Source: an uncultured Bacteroidales bacterium
GTDB lineage: Bacteria > Bacteroidota > Bacteroidia > Bacteroidales > SZUA-534
NCBI GenBank assembly: GCA_902790595.1
Contig: CADASL010000006.1
Coordinates: 206,021 to 270,020, forward strand
Reading direction: 5' to 3'
Length of the DNA stretch: 64,000 nt
Shown piece after piece: positions 40,089 to 49,734 of this stretch. Every line of letters starts with the position of its first letter. Within the stretch, counting starts at the first letter, position 1. The notes under the pieces are model-generated. The model did no database searches. It was given only the letters and a program-made list of their open reading frames with translations, and was not told the DNA's origin. Made by a program: the position numbers and the translations under genes.

Positions 40089-41243
40089 CTATACGTATGC
40101 GCCGCGTTTCAGCATCGACACTTCCTTGTCGGTCAGGAAGCGCCATTTGCCGCGGGGCAGATTTTTCTTGGTCAGGCCGGCGTAATATACGCGGTCGAGC
40201 TTGCGCACGCGGTATTGCAGCGCCTCGAACATACGGCGCACAATGCGGTTGCGGCCCGAGTGGATGACCACGCCAACCTCGCTCAAGTCGTCGGGGTTGC
40301 AGTATTCAATCTCGTCGGCTTTGGCAGGACCGTCTTCAAGTTCGATTCCGGTAAGCATCTTCTCAATGTCCTCCTCGGCCATTTTGCGGTCGAGAGTCAC
40401 GTGGTAGATTTTCTGCTTGTTGTATTTCGGATGGCACAGATGCTCGGCAAGGTCGCCGTCGTTGGTTAGCAGCAGCAGGCCTGTGGTGGCGCGGTCGAGG
40501 CGGCCAACCGGATAGACACGGCTCTTGATGGCGTCGCCAAGTAGGTCCATCACCGTTTTTTCGGCGTGCGGGTCGTCGGTGGTGGTCACGTAGTCTTTCG
40601 GCTTGTTGAGCAGAATATACGTTTTGCGCTCGGGCATCAGCGGAGCGTCGTTGAATTTCACCACGTCGCCATAGTGTACTTTTGTTCCTAATTCGGTGAC
40701 AATCTTTCCGTTAATCGATATTACACCTGCCGTGATGTACTGGTCGGCGTCGCGGCGGCTGCACACTCCGGCGTTGGCAATGTAGCGGTTCAGGCGGATG
40801 CCGTCGTCCTCGGTGAAGGTCGATTTGCTGTGGTTTTCGCCGTTCCGGCGCTGATAGCTCCGGCGCGGAGTTTGTTCATCGTCATCGAAAGAGCGTTGGA
40901 ATCGGGGCTTTCGGTTATTCCACGATTTACGGTCTTCGTCGTCATTATGCTGGAAACGAGGTTTGCGGCTCTTCCACGGAGTCTGTTCGCCATCATCGTC
41001 TCGCCATTTGTTATTGCCACGGAATCCCTGTTTTGAGCCGCGGCTGTCGTTGTGGCGGTTGTCACCGAAACGGTTGTTGCGGCGCGGACGCTCGTTGTCG
41101 TCATCGTCGCCGAAACTATGCGATTTGCTTTGCCTGAAATCGCGTTTTTTGTCGTAAGACCTTGAGTCACTTGAATTTTTGCGGAAGTCGGTACGGTTGT
41201 CACGACGGCCACCTTTGTTTCCTGAATTGAATTGCATAAACAT
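40089..41243 (-). CDS. rluB: rRNA pseudouridine synthase, RluB/RsuA family, with low-complexity N-terminus
   Basis: 384 aa; the start may be 41243 or 41237. Residues about 1-140 are Arg/Asn/Asp/Ser-rich with RGG- and RRNNRFGDNR-like runs, probably disordered and RNA-binding. The S4 domain follows (IRLNRYIANAGVCSRRDADQ), then the synthase domain with catalytic Asp in VGRLDRATTGLLLLTNDG and ending RKLDRVYYAGL, GKWRFLT. It isomerises uridine in 23S or 16S rRNA. Such Arg-rich extensions are common in Bacteroidetes homologues. Confidence 0.92.
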   Translation of the reverse strand: MFMQFNSGNKGGRRDNRTDFRKNSSDSRSYDKKRDFRQSKSHSFGDDDDNERPRRNNRFGDNRHNDSRGSKQGFRGNNKWRDDDGEQTPWKSRKPRFQHNDDEDRKSWNNRKPRFQRSFDDDEQTPRRSYQRRNGENHSKSTFTEDDGIRLNRYIANAGVCSRRDADQYITAGVISINGKIVTELGTKVHYGDVVKFNDAPLMPERKTYILLNKPKDYVTTTDDPHAEKTVMDLLGDAIKSRVYPVGRLDRATTGLLLLTNDGDLAEHLCHPKYNKQKIYHVTLDRKMAEEDIEKMLTGIELEDGPAKADEIEYCNPDDLSEVGVVIHSGRNRIVRRMFEALQYRVRKLDRVYYAGLTKKNLPRGKWRFLTDKEVSMLKRGAYV

Positions 41244-41327
41244 TTTATTTCAAGCCGCAAAGTTATAAAATTTGGTTAACTGAAATTAACTAATCTCTTG
41301 CATCAAACACTTGTAATTCGAACTGCA

Positions 41328-41335
41328 TATATTTG
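41328..41335 (+). promoter_or_regulatory. Candidate -7 element of mntP
   Basis: TATATTTG fits TAnnTTTG, 17 bp before the ATG. No -33 box at usual spacing was found. There is no room for a yybP-ykoY manganese riboswitch in the short 5' leader. Confidence 0.4.
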
Positions 41336-41352
41336 CGGCAAAATTTTCTAAT

Positions 41353-41910
41353 ATGAGCATTTTCGATATTCTCATCATTGCCGTTGCGCTGGCAATGGAC
41401 TGCTTTTCGGTGTCGGTGGCCGCGGGAGTGGCCATTGAGCGCCCGCGTTTTCGCACGGTGCTAGTTATGGCCGTTTTCTTCGGTGGTTTCCAGGGACTTA
41501 TGCCGGTTATTGGTTGGCTCACTGGCGGCAGTGTTGCTCATCTTATTCAGGCTTTCGACCATTGGGTGGCTTTCGGTTTGTTGGCGTTCATCGGTGGTGG
41601 AATGATTCGTGAGTCGCTCGCGGGCGAGGAGAATAGGCCGCTTGATGTTACCAGAGTCAAGACTCTGTTTGAGCTTGCCGTCGCCACCAGTGTTGACGCG
41701 CTTGTGGTGGGTGTCGATTTGGGACTGATGCAGAACGCATTGGTTGTGCCGGCACTGATTATCGCCGCAGTGTCGTTCCTGCTCACGATTGTCGGTTTTT
41801 ACCTTGGCGTTTATTTCAAGCGTATCTGCAAGTTCAACTTCGGACTAGTCGGCGGCATTGTCCTCATCTGCATCGGCCTGAAGATACTCATTGAGCACTT
41901 GATGAGCTGA
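41353..41910 (+). CDS. mntP: Manganese efflux pump MntP
   Basis: 185 aa with six transmembrane helices, a two-fold repeat. AVALAMDCFSVSVAAGVA carries the conserved Asp of helix 1, and TSVDALVVGVDLGLM carries the matching Asp of the second half. It exports Mn2+. It is divergent from the pseudouridine synthase gene, sharing a 109-bp spacer. Confidence 0.93.
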   Translation: MSIFDILIIAVALAMDCFSVSVAAGVAIERPRFRTVLVMAVFFGGFQGLMPVIGWLTGGSVAHLIQAFDHWVAFGLLAFIGGGMIRESLAGEENRPLDVTRVKTLFELAVATSVDALVVGVDLGLMQNALVVPALIIAAVSFLLTIVGFYLGVYFKRICKFNFGLVGGIVLICIGLKILIEHLMS

Positions 41911-41937
41911 TGATTGAGTCGGATGAACCTTTTGCAA

Positions 41938-44061
41938 CTATTTAGAGCCCAATTCTTTCAATAGGGTTTCTTCAATTCCGCAACCATCGGCTTGCGCTTT
42001 TTTGATTGTGGCCATTATGCGTTTGTCGTCGTTCAGCCAGGCGTTGAGGCTCTCGGCATTATAGCGGGCACGATTCTCTAAAATCACCTGTTTGGCAATT
42101 GACGTGCGGGCAATTTCAAAATTCTCCGGCTTGTCCGTGATGTTGTCCGGTATTTGGGCTATATAGTTGTATGCCAGTTTGAAATTCTTTTTGTTATAGT
42201 GCGTAACAGCCAGATTGTAAAGAGCCGTCGGGTTTTTCGACGACAATTTCAAGGCTTCTTCGCAGGCTTTAATTGCTTCGTCGTATTGCTCGAGTTTCAT
42301 ATACGACGAGCCGAGTGCGTTGTAAGTGATAATGTGGTATGGAGCCGCCTTCAGAGCTTTTTTGTATTCAACAATTGCTGCATTGTCGTTGCCGGTCATC
42401 GCCAGAGCGATGCCTTTGTAAAAGAGCGTCGGTGCAGTGTAATTATTGACCGTGTACGGCCATTGGTCGGCTTTGCGCGTTATCAATATTATTTTTTGCC
42501 AATCTTTTTCATAGTAATAACGAAGAATTCGACGGGTAGCTTTCTCTCCATTATAGAATTGCAGTGACTGAATAAAACCTAATATGGCGATGGTTGCACA
42601 AGTGGCTATCAGTGCAGAAGTCGAGGCAATGCCGCTCTTTTTTTCGTTGGTTTCGCTTTCGCGACGGTTGTCGGCCAAAACAATGGCGCAGACTGAGAGC
42701 AGAACCAGATTGTGCTCAATGCGCTCGTGTGGAAAGTCGAGCATCGACACAAACATCCAGCCAATCAGTGCTGATACTGCTAATATGTTGAATATCAGCG
42801 TACTCTTTTCGCTTGTGCGTTTAATGTTGGTAAATCCGATGATTATAATCCCGATAAAGAACACTAAATACCCCAGAAAACCGATAGTTCCCACTTCCGA
42901 TATGAGCCACAGGTAGTCGTTGTGCGGGCGCTGGAAAGTCAGAGAGCCTTCGCGCAGTTTCTCGCCGAACTCGTCAACACCGTATTTCGGAATTATTATC
43001 TGCCACTGTCCAGGACCAAAGCCAATTAGCGGGTGCTCTTTTATCATTTCGACGGATTTCGTCCAAATTATCTTGCGCATTGCCACTGACGATTCTCCGT
43101 GCTCGTTGTCACGGTATCCATATTTCTCGGGGTTGATAGTCAGCAGGAACTTCTCTTTTATGGTCCGTTCGATTTGCGTGTCGGTCAAACAAATAATGCC
43201 GACACCGAAAACAATGGCGGCTATGGGAGCCGCAATCAGCGCGATTTTTATCCATTTGCCAGCTGGCTGCCCTGTTTTGCGCGGTTTAATGCGCAGTATA
43301 TACACATATAATATAATGGCGGCAACGCCTGCCGATAGCATAATTGCTCCAATCACTGTACGCGTGAGCAAAAACGTTACTAAAGTCAAGTTGCTAATAA
43401 CGATGATTATGCCAATACCAAACCATACCGCAGAGGTTATGCTATGCCGTTTGATGTTGAAAATGTGGTAGATGGCCGTCGGCAGTGTTATGAATAGCAG
43501 CGATGCCAGAAGGTTTTTGTTTGAGCAGGTTGAGTAAATCCCCTCCATTATCTGGGTTAGATAGTACGACCTGTGCTGAGTGGCGGCTCTGTATTTGCTG
43601 AAATCGGCATTAGCCAGCTGCACTAAGGCTATGCCGATGAAAATGGCGCTGGTCACTGTAATGGTCTTAATCAGAATATCGCGCATCTGCGGGTTGGCCT
43701 TCAGCATCTGATAAATCACAAAGAACCACATACATAGCATAAACTCTTTTGCGATGTGGAAAAATGCCTCGTGGCCGTTAATCACGTTCACACACGAAAC
43801 AATGTGCATCAGCATAAACAAAGCCAGTCCGCCGAAAACCACGGATTCGGTGCGGTTAAAACTGAATCTGCCGCCCTTAATTACAAAAATCACCATAATT
43901 GGTATCACGGCAAGTAAAAACACCGATAACGCCAGCTGACGAGGTAGGAGAGATGCGTCCATCATTGTTTGGTCAGCCCAGATTGTGGGGATTATGAGCA
44001 AAAAAACTACTGTTATTATGCACGGAATCAGATTTTTGACTTTTTCAAACGAGATATTCAT
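41938..44061 (-). CDS. O-antigen ligase/Wzy-like membrane protein with C-terminal TPR repeats
   Basis: 707 aa. About twelve hydrophobic segments occupy residues 10-460. The large periplasmic loop contains MIKEHPLIGFGPGQWQIIIP and RPHNDYLWLISEVGTIGFLG, the Wzy_C/O-antigen ligase signature. The last ~170 residues are tetratricopeptide repeats (YNALGSSYMKLEQYDEAIKA, NPTALYNLAVTHYNKKNFKL). It transfers or polymerises a surface polysaccharide, possibly onto a lipid or protein. No other glycan genes are adjacent, so it is an isolated locus. Confidence 0.85.
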   Translation of the reverse strand: MNISFEKVKNLIPCIITVVFLLIIPTIWADQTMMDASLLPRQLALSVFLLAVIPIMVIFVIKGGRFSFNRTESVVFGGLALFMLMHIVSCVNVINGHEAFFHIAKEFMLCMWFFVIYQMLKANPQMRDILIKTITVTSAIFIGIALVQLANADFSKYRAATQHRSYYLTQIMEGIYSTCSNKNLLASLLFITLPTAIYHIFNIKRHSITSAVWFGIGIIIVISNLTLVTFLLTRTVIGAIMLSAGVAAIILYVYILRIKPRKTGQPAGKWIKIALIAAPIAAIVFGVGIICLTDTQIERTIKEKFLLTINPEKYGYRDNEHGESSVAMRKIIWTKSVEMIKEHPLIGFGPGQWQIIIPKYGVDEFGEKLREGSLTFQRPHNDYLWLISEVGTIGFLGYLVFFIGIIIIGFTNIKRTSEKSTLIFNILAVSALIGWMFVSMLDFPHERIEHNLVLLSVCAIVLADNRRESETNEKKSGIASTSALIATCATIAILGFIQSLQFYNGEKATRRILRYYYEKDWQKIILITRKADQWPYTVNNYTAPTLFYKGIALAMTGNDNAAIVEYKKALKAAPYHIITYNALGSSYMKLEQYDEAIKACEEALKLSSKNPTALYNLAVTHYNKKNFKLAYNYIAQIPDNITDKPENFEIARTSIAKQVILENRARYNAESLNAWLNDDKRIMATIKKAQADGCGIEETLLKELGSK

Positions 44062-44316
44062 TGTTGATAGCTATTTATCGCAAAATTAATTTTCATTTTG
44101 TAACACATATATAAATAAGCCATTATTTTCCCCTCAAACGAGTTTTGATGCTGATACATTGAAAGATAATAATTGCCGATTTGTCTAAAGATGATGGCCG
44201 TTGGTTTGAAAAAAAACATTTTTTATAAAAAAAAAGCTGATATACGTTCGTATGTAATGTTTTTTAGTACTTTTATTGCAGTTTCTGTTATGAAAAATTA
44301 TAGAAGATTGAAGGTT

Positions 44317-44823
44317 ATGAAACGTATATTAATTTTGATTTTTGCAATCGTTAGCGTTAATATCTGCATCGCTCAGGATGCTAAATACAAGGCTATGTTT
44401 ATCTACAACTTCACAAGGCAGATAGACTGGCCGGCAAGTGAGAAAAGCGGCGATTTCATTATTTGTGTGGTTAATCAAAATGAGATTCTTAATTATCTCA
44501 AAACTGCCGTCAATGGCAAGATGGTTGGAACTCAGCCAATCACGGTGGTAGGAGTGAAGTCGGTCGATGAAATTTCGAAATGCCACATTCTTTATTTGTC
44601 GTTCGCCGACAGCAAAGCAGACAAACTTGATGCTTTAGTTTCAAAGTTGGGCAATTCGCCGTCGCTGATTGTAACTGACCGTCCCGGCTCGCTCAAACAC
44701 GGAGCGTGCATCAATTTCCTGATGATGGACGATGTGCTGAAATTTGAGTTGAACAAGGCAGCGGCAACCGACCGCAAACTGCAGGTTAGCGCGCAACTTG
44801 AGGGGAAGGCATATAACAACTGA
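44317..44823 (+). CDS. YfiR-like periplasmic protein (DUF4154)
   Basis: 168 aa from ATG 44317, the start that gives the signal peptide MKRILILIFAIVSVNICIAQ. The mature domain has the YfiR/DUF4154 pattern: YKAMFIYNFTRQIDWP, FIICVVNQNEILNYL, CHILYLSFADSKADKLD, SLIVTDRPGSLKHGACINFL. YfiR proteins inhibit a membrane partner from the periplasm. The next gene downstream encodes a HAMP sensor that could be that partner. Confidence 0.85.
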   Translation: MKRILILIFAIVSVNICIAQDAKYKAMFIYNFTRQIDWPASEKSGDFIICVVNQNEILNYLKTAVNGKMVGTQPITVVGVKSVDEISKCHILYLSFADSKADKLDALVSKLGNSPSLIVTDRPGSLKHGACINFLMMDDVLKFELNKAAATDRKLQVSAQLEGKAYNN

Positions 44824-44848
44824 TGCCAGGCAGACGAAAAAATGAACA

Positions 44849-44876
44849 GACATCCACTTGTGGGTGTCTTTTTTTT
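44849..44876 (+). terminator. Intrinsic terminator of the YfiR-like gene
   Basis: GACATCCAC pairs with GTGGGTGTC (one wobble) across a TT loop and is followed by eight T. It lies 26 bp past the stop, separating yfiR from the sensor at 45042. Confidence 0.85.
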
Positions 44877-45006
44877 GCTTTGTCCAAAGCTCTTGAATAT
44901 TGGGTTTCGGCGTCGGTCGGGACTAAAAAAAACGGGATTTTTTAAGGTCGTTGAATAAAAAAAAATAAAAATGCCGATTTTGTGGGGCTTACCTAAATAA
45001 AAATTC

Positions 45007-45014
45007 TATTTTTG
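45007..45014 (+). promoter_or_regulatory. Candidate promoter of the HAMP sensor
   Basis: TATTTTTG fits TAnnTTTG. TTTG at 44979-44982 is 24 bp upstream, a little long for the -33 to -7 spacing. It lies 28 bp before the ATG. Confidence 0.45.
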
Positions 45015-45041
45015 GTGTAAAACAAATAAATGTTTTAAGCA

Positions 45042-47045
45042 ATGAATGCTCGTCTTACAATTTCTAATAAACTGCTTATCGGTTTTGGTTCGGTGCTTTT
45101 GGTTGTAATCGCCAATGGCTTGGTAACTTATTCAACATCAAATGCTAACAGAAAGCTCAACGAGGACATCCTTAACATCTACAATCCCTCGCTGACAGGT
45201 TTGAACGAGTGCAATGCGATGGTGAACAACTCGCAGATGCTTATCAAAAACTGGGTTTGGATTGACCAAACTCCCAACACTCCCGACAAACGCAAGCTTC
45301 AGGCAATGCACGATGTGCAGTTTCCGAAGCTTCAGGCGGAACTGATGGAGATTTCGAAAAACTGGGAGCCGGAGGAACGTGAGGCCCTTGTTTCGATATT
45401 GACAAGTATCAGCGATACGCTGTTCAGCTACCACAAGGAGATTATGAACAGCCTGAAGTCGCTGCTCGACTATAATGACCAGTTCATTAAGATGGATGCG
45501 GAAATGAAAGTCGAAGAGGGCGGAGAGGTTATTGAAGCCACTTATAAAATATTGGAGCGGGTTGAAGCACTCACCGAGGTGATATCGAAAAAGACCGAGG
45601 ATGCCAATAAGGAGATGGCCGCCTCGTTCGCCTGGTTCCAGAACTTCGTGGTTTATTCGGTGTTTGTTATCGTGATAATTGTTCTGATAGTCAGCATTCT
45701 GACAGCACGAAGCATCGTTGTCCCGGTTTACAAACTGAAGGAATTCCTGATTACAATGACCAAAGGTATCCTGCCAAAAGACAAGCTGGTTACCAACAAT
45801 GATGAGATTGGCGATATGGGCGATGCGCTGAACGGCTTTATTGAGTCGTTGCGGAGGACATCGGAATTTGCGGTTGAGATTGGTAATGGTAATTATAATT
45901 CTGAATATGAAGCTCTTGGAGAGGAAGATACGCTTGGTAATGCGCTTCTTGAAATGCGCAAGAACCTGCGCAGTTCCGATGAGGCCAACAAGAAACGCCA
46001 GCGTGAGGACGAAATCCGCAACTGGACTACCAAGGGCTTGGCAGATTTTGGTGACATCCTGCGCCACAACTCAGAAAATATGGATGTGCTGTCGAGCAAT
46101 GTTATGCGTCATTTGATTGACTATCTTGGCGTTAACCAGGGCGCAATTTACATTCTGAACGAGCAAGACCCCAACAACCAGTTCTTTGAGATGAAGAGTG
46201 CGGTGGCTTACAACCGCGAGAAATACCTGAAGGTGAATTTCGGCACTACCGAAGGATTGGTTGGCCGGTGCGCATTCGAGAAACTGCCTGTATATCTGAA
46301 AGAAATACCTGAAGAATACATCAAACTTACATCAGGTTTGGGCGGTGCCGAGCCGAACTACCTGCTTTTGGTTCCGTTGGTTATCAACGAGAAGGTGCTT
46401 GGTGTGGTTGAGTTGGCATCGTTTAACGAAATACCGCAGTATCAGATTGATTTCCTGCAAACTTTGGGCGAGAACATCGCATCAACAATATCGAACGTTC
46501 GGATTACCGAGCAGACAAACAAACTGCTATCGGAGTCGAAGATGAGAGGCGAGGAGCTGTCGTCGCAAGAGGAGGAGCTGCGCCAGAATATGGAGGAGCT
46601 TCAGGCAACACAGGAGGAGTCGGTTCGTCGCGAAAGCGAGATGCGTTTGGCTATGGACGCCATCAACAACACGCTTGGCACTATCGACATCGATATGAAC
46701 GGCACAGTGATGGCGGTCAACGATATGATGTTGCGCTTGTCGCACGTTGACATCAACGAGTTTGTCGGCAAGCAGTTTGTGGACCTTTACGTCCATACCG
46801 AAGAAGACCGCGAGCGGTTTGAGGAGGCGTGGTCGAAAGTTCTGATGGGTGATAGCTGCAATTACGAGGTTACCAGCAACTTCCAAGGAATTGAGGTTGC
46901 ATTCACTCATTCGCTCACTCCGTACATTAATCAAATGGGCGATGTGGAGCGTGTGTTCGACCTTGTGGTTAACACTACGGGCCAAAAAGAACTTAACGCG
47001 AAGTTTGCCGCGCTGGCCGCTTCATATAATAAGAGTAAGGCATAA
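45042..47045 (+). CDS. Membrane sensor with HAMP, GAF and PAS domains but no output domain
   Basis: 667 aa. TM1 is at about 10-30, followed by a periplasmic four-helix sensor (to ~205), TM2 (VVYSVFVIVIIVLIVSILTA) and HAMP (ARSIVVPVYKLKEFLITMTK). A second HAMP-like linker leads to a GAF domain (about 330-480; VNQGAIYILNEQDPNNQFFE, LVPLVINEKVLGVVELASF). A coiled coil with EELRQNMEELQATQEE precedes a PAS domain (DINEFVGKQFVDLYVHTEED). There is no histidine kinase, GGDEF, MCP or phosphatase domain. It may signal by protein contact, possibly with the YfiR-like or SiaB/SiaC proteins nearby. Confidence 0.87.
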   Translation: MNARLTISNKLLIGFGSVLLVVIANGLVTYSTSNANRKLNEDILNIYNPSLTGLNECNAMVNNSQMLIKNWVWIDQTPNTPDKRKLQAMHDVQFPKLQAELMEISKNWEPEEREALVSILTSISDTLFSYHKEIMNSLKSLLDYNDQFIKMDAEMKVEEGGEVIEATYKILERVEALTEVISKKTEDANKEMAASFAWFQNFVVYSVFVIVIIVLIVSILTARSIVVPVYKLKEFLITMTKGILPKDKLVTNNDEIGDMGDALNGFIESLRRTSEFAVEIGNGNYNSEYEALGEEDTLGNALLEMRKNLRSSDEANKKRQREDEIRNWTTKGLADFGDILRHNSENMDVLSSNVMRHLIDYLGVNQGAIYILNEQDPNNQFFEMKSAVAYNREKYLKVNFGTTEGLVGRCAFEKLPVYLKEIPEEYIKLTSGLGGAEPNYLLLVPLVINEKVLGVVELASFNEIPQYQIDFLQTLGENIASTISNVRITEQTNKLLSESKMRGEELSSQEEELRQNMEELQATQEESVRRESEMRLAMDAINNTLGTIDIDMNGTVMAVNDMMLRLSHVDINEFVGKQFVDLYVHTEEDRERFEEAWSKVLMGDSCNYEVTSNFQGIEVAFTHSLTPYINQMGDVERVFDLVVNTTGQKELNAKFAALAASYNKSKA

Positions 47046-47065
47046 AGGATTAAAGCTACAAAAAT

Positions 47066-47104
47066 AAAAGCGCGGAAAATCGCTTGCCGACTTTCCGCGC
47101 TTTT
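47066..47104. terminator. Bidirectional terminator between converging genes
   Basis: AAAAGCGCGGAAA (47066-47078) pairs with TTTCCGCGCTTTT (47092-47104), a 13-bp perfect stem flanked by A and T runs. It serves the sensor gene (+) and pepD (-). Confidence 0.9.
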
Positions 47105-47123
47105 CTGTTTTAATGGTCTCTGT

Positions 47124-48584
47124 TTACTTCACAGGCACATTCTTCAGCGTCTCGACCACCCAGTTGTAGAACCGCTGAACCGATGCAATGTTGACAGCCT
47201 CGTCGGGTGAATGCGGGTGAACCAGATGCGGACCGCAGGCCACCATATCCCAGTTTGGATATTTCGAACCAAGAATGCCGCACTCCAAACCGGCGTGAAC
47301 AGCCTTTATTTCAGCCTCGTGGCCGAAAATTTTAGACGATGTACGGCGCATAACATCGAGTATGGCCGATTTCATATTCGGCTTCCAGCCAGGGTAGCCG
47401 CCGTCGAATTCGGCCTCGGCTTCGGCCATATTGAACACGCAGCGCATCTGCTCGGCCAAATCGGCTTTTGCCGACTCAACCGACGAGCGCAACAGGCTCT
47501 TAACCACAATCTTATCGCCTTCGAGTTTCACAATCGCCAGGTTCGACGATGTCTCGACAAGTCCCTCAACATCGGCACTCATACGAGCCACGCCGTTGGG
47601 GCAGGCATAGACGGCCTTTGTCAGGCGGCTGCCAACGCCGTCGGAAATGGCTTTTTCGGGCATTGCTGTCGGCTCAATGCTGATTTTCAAATCAGGGTCG
47701 ACGGTGTTGAGTTCACTCTTGACAACACTCTCATATTCAGCCACATCGGCGGCAATCTTGTCGGCATAGAAATCAGGCACCAGAATGGTTGCGAACGCCT
47801 CGCGCGGAATGGCGTTGCGCAGACTTCCGCCCTGAATGTCGGCCAAACGGACGCCAAACTTCGCCATAGCGCTGTTCAAATATCTGAAAATGATTTTGTT
47901 GGCATTGCCGCGACCAAGGTTAATATCGATTCCCGAGTGTCCGCCGCGCAAGCCCGTGACGCTCAATTTGAACGCCTTGTGGTGCTCGGGCACGGGTTTC
48001 AGTTTGGCGTCGAAAGTGAAGGTTCCGTTGACACCGCCAGCGCAGCCCACGCAGAGTTCGCCTTCGTCCTCATAGTCGCAGTTGATAAGCATATCGCCCT
48101 GCAAAACACCTGATTTAATGCCATTTGCGCCAGTCATTCCTGTTTCCTCGTCGCAGGTGAAAAGCGCCTCAAGCGGACCGTGCGCAATGTCTTTCGACGC
48201 AAGAATGGCCATTGCCGTTGCCACGCCCATACCGTTGTCGGCGCCCAGAGTTGTGCCAGTGGCCTTCACCCATTCGCCATCGACGCGCGGCTGCACGGGG
48301 TCGTTGAGCCAGTCGTGACGGACATCGCAGTTGGCCTGCGGCACCATATCCATATGGCCCTGCAGAATGACGCCGCGGCGGTTTTCCATTCCAGGCGTTG
48401 CGGGCTTGCGGATTATCACGTTGCCAATCTCATCGGCAAAAGCCTCAAGACCAAGGTTTTTGCCAAAATCGAGAAGAAACTTGCGCACCTTTTCCTCGTG
48501 CTTCGACGGGCGCGGCACTTGCGTCAGTTGGTAGAAATAGTCCCAAACCGCCTTAGGTTCGAGATTCGATAGTGGATTACTCAT
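47124..48584 (-). CDS. pepD: Aminoacyl-histidine dipeptidase (M20 family)
   Basis: 486 aa. It has the M20 metallopeptidase signatures GVILQGHMDMVPQANCD (metal His and Asp), GTTLGADNGMGVATAMAILA, LFTCDEETGMTGANGIKS (catalytic Glu and metal Glu) and IDINLGRGNANKI. It cleaves Xaa-His dipeptides in the cytoplasm. The first residues SNPLSNLEPKAVWDYFYQLT match PepD. Confidence 0.96.
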   Translation of the reverse strand: MSNPLSNLEPKAVWDYFYQLTQVPRPSKHEEKVRKFLLDFGKNLGLEAFADEIGNVIIRKPATPGMENRRGVILQGHMDMVPQANCDVRHDWLNDPVQPRVDGEWVKATGTTLGADNGMGVATAMAILASKDIAHGPLEALFTCDEETGMTGANGIKSGVLQGDMLINCDYEDEGELCVGCAGGVNGTFTFDAKLKPVPEHHKAFKLSVTGLRGGHSGIDINLGRGNANKIIFRYLNSAMAKFGVRLADIQGGSLRNAIPREAFATILVPDFYADKIAADVAEYESVVKSELNTVDPDLKISIEPTAMPEKAISDGVGSRLTKAVYACPNGVARMSADVEGLVETSSNLAIVKLEGDKIVVKSLLRSSVESAKADLAEQMRCVFNMAEAEAEFDGGYPGWKPNMKSAILDVMRRTSSKIFGHEAEIKAVHAGLECGILGSKYPNWDMVACGPHLVHPHSPDEAVNIASVQRFYNWVVETLKNVPVK

Positions 48585-48681
48585 ATTAATTGATTTATTG
48601 ATTAACTGACTTATTGAAGGATTGATTGACTGATTAACTGAAGGATTGAATTACTGAAGGATTGATTATTCATTAATCCGA

Positions 48682-49437
48682 TTATTTGTGCCGAACAGGG
48701 CGAACGGGCAGGCCCCAGAAGCGGGGGTAGTTGAACGCCGGATACACGAAACTGCTGCCGAAGTGGCAGAGATACGTGAGGGTCGTGAAGTTCGTGCCGT
48801 TCTCGGCGAGCGAAGCCGACCTGTAGTCGCCGGTACCCTCGAATAAAAGGCTCGTATCGCCGCGACAACCTGCAACCGGAAGGAAAATGTGGGCATCTTT
48901 CAAAGAATAAGACCTAGACGGTTTGCCATCACTAAACACCTTTGCTCCTTTGTCGGCTGCAGATTTTGCTTTGTAAACTATATAACCGCTTACGTTGTGG
49001 ATTTTGTATTTTTCCGTCCAAACCCAATAGCATTGGTTATACAATTCGTACCAATCGGCAATGGTTGGCATTGAATAATCAGAGCCTAACACGGCAGTGG
49101 CTACATCATCGGCTGCTTCAAGAGTGGTAAGAGTGTCGGTGAAACCGCCATTGCCATATTCGGCATCGTTGCAGTATTTTGTAAGAGTTGTATCCGTACC
49201 ATTACAATACTTATATGTCTCCCAAACGAAAACATCTTTTGTTTGGGTTTCGCCCCACGCATAGTAGTCACCAATGTCCCACGGATTTGTAGCACCCACA
49301 TTGCAGGTTGCCCATTTAACTCCGCTTGGCAATCCTAAATCAACAACATCACCATTGTCGTTGTTGTCGGCATAAGACACAAACACTGTTGCAAGCAATG
49401 CAAACAATGCGAAAGATTTCAATAATCTGTTTCTCAT
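48682..49437 (-). CDS. Exported FISUMP-like protein
   Basis: 251 aa. A signal peptide (MRNRLLKSFALFALLATVFV, cleaved near SYA) leads directly into a FISUMP domain: VDLGLPSGVKWATCNVGAT, YYAWGETQTKDVF, YGNGGFTDTLTTLEAADDVA, YSMPTIADWYELYNQCYWVW, ending PVRPVRHK. It is a strong paralogue of the C-terminal domain of the lipoprotein at 12719 but lacks the B-repeats. The last ~70 residues before the RPV end differ from that paralogue while the core is nearly collinear. Confidence 0.82.
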   Translation of the reverse strand: MRNRLLKSFALFALLATVFVSYADNNDNGDVVDLGLPSGVKWATCNVGATNPWDIGDYYAWGETQTKDVFVWETYKYCNGTDTTLTKYCNDAEYGNGGFTDTLTTLEAADDVATAVLGSDYSMPTIADWYELYNQCYWVWTEKYKIHNVSGYIVYKAKSAADKGAKVFSDGKPSRSYSLKDAHIFLPVAGCRGDTSLLFEGTGDYRSASLAENGTNFTTLTYLCHFGSSFVYPAFNYPRFWGLPVRPVRHK

Positions 49438-49553
49438 AATAGCGTTTTTAAGAATTCACGAAATATGTTTTTAGCAAATATACAATTTGCCATTCATCTC
49501 TCCGAACCTTTTTTCATCTAAAAATGGACGGGGAACAACTTTTAATGGGATAA

Positions 49554-49680
49554 AATGGAATAAGAGTGAACCTTGCTTAAGTACAATCCTTCAGATTGTG
49601 TCCTTTTCTCGTTCGCAACTGGCGGCTGCGCCACGCTTGCGGACGGTTATGCAAATCACATCTTTCAGACGTTGTTGATT
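49554..49680. repeat. Decayed copy of the modular hairpin element
   Basis: ACAATCCTTCAGATTGT forms a hairpin at the left. Then GCAACTGGCGGCTGCGCCAC and CGGACGGTTATGCAAATCAC link to ATCTTTCAGACG at the right. The combination of a TTC hairpin, a GC-rich block, GGTTATG and a CTTTCAGAC end is that of 4386-4640. The remaining gap to 49735 holds only a TATATTTA promoter-like box at 49704. Confidence 0.6.
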
Positions 49681-49734
49681 TTGAATTACTATAAGAAAAT
49701 CGCTATATTTACGCATCACTAAAAACTTATAATT

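Noticed and set aside
41244..41352. Manganese (yybP-ykoY) riboswitch before mntP
   Set aside because: The predicted leader is under 20 bases and the spacer lacks the conserved loop sequences.
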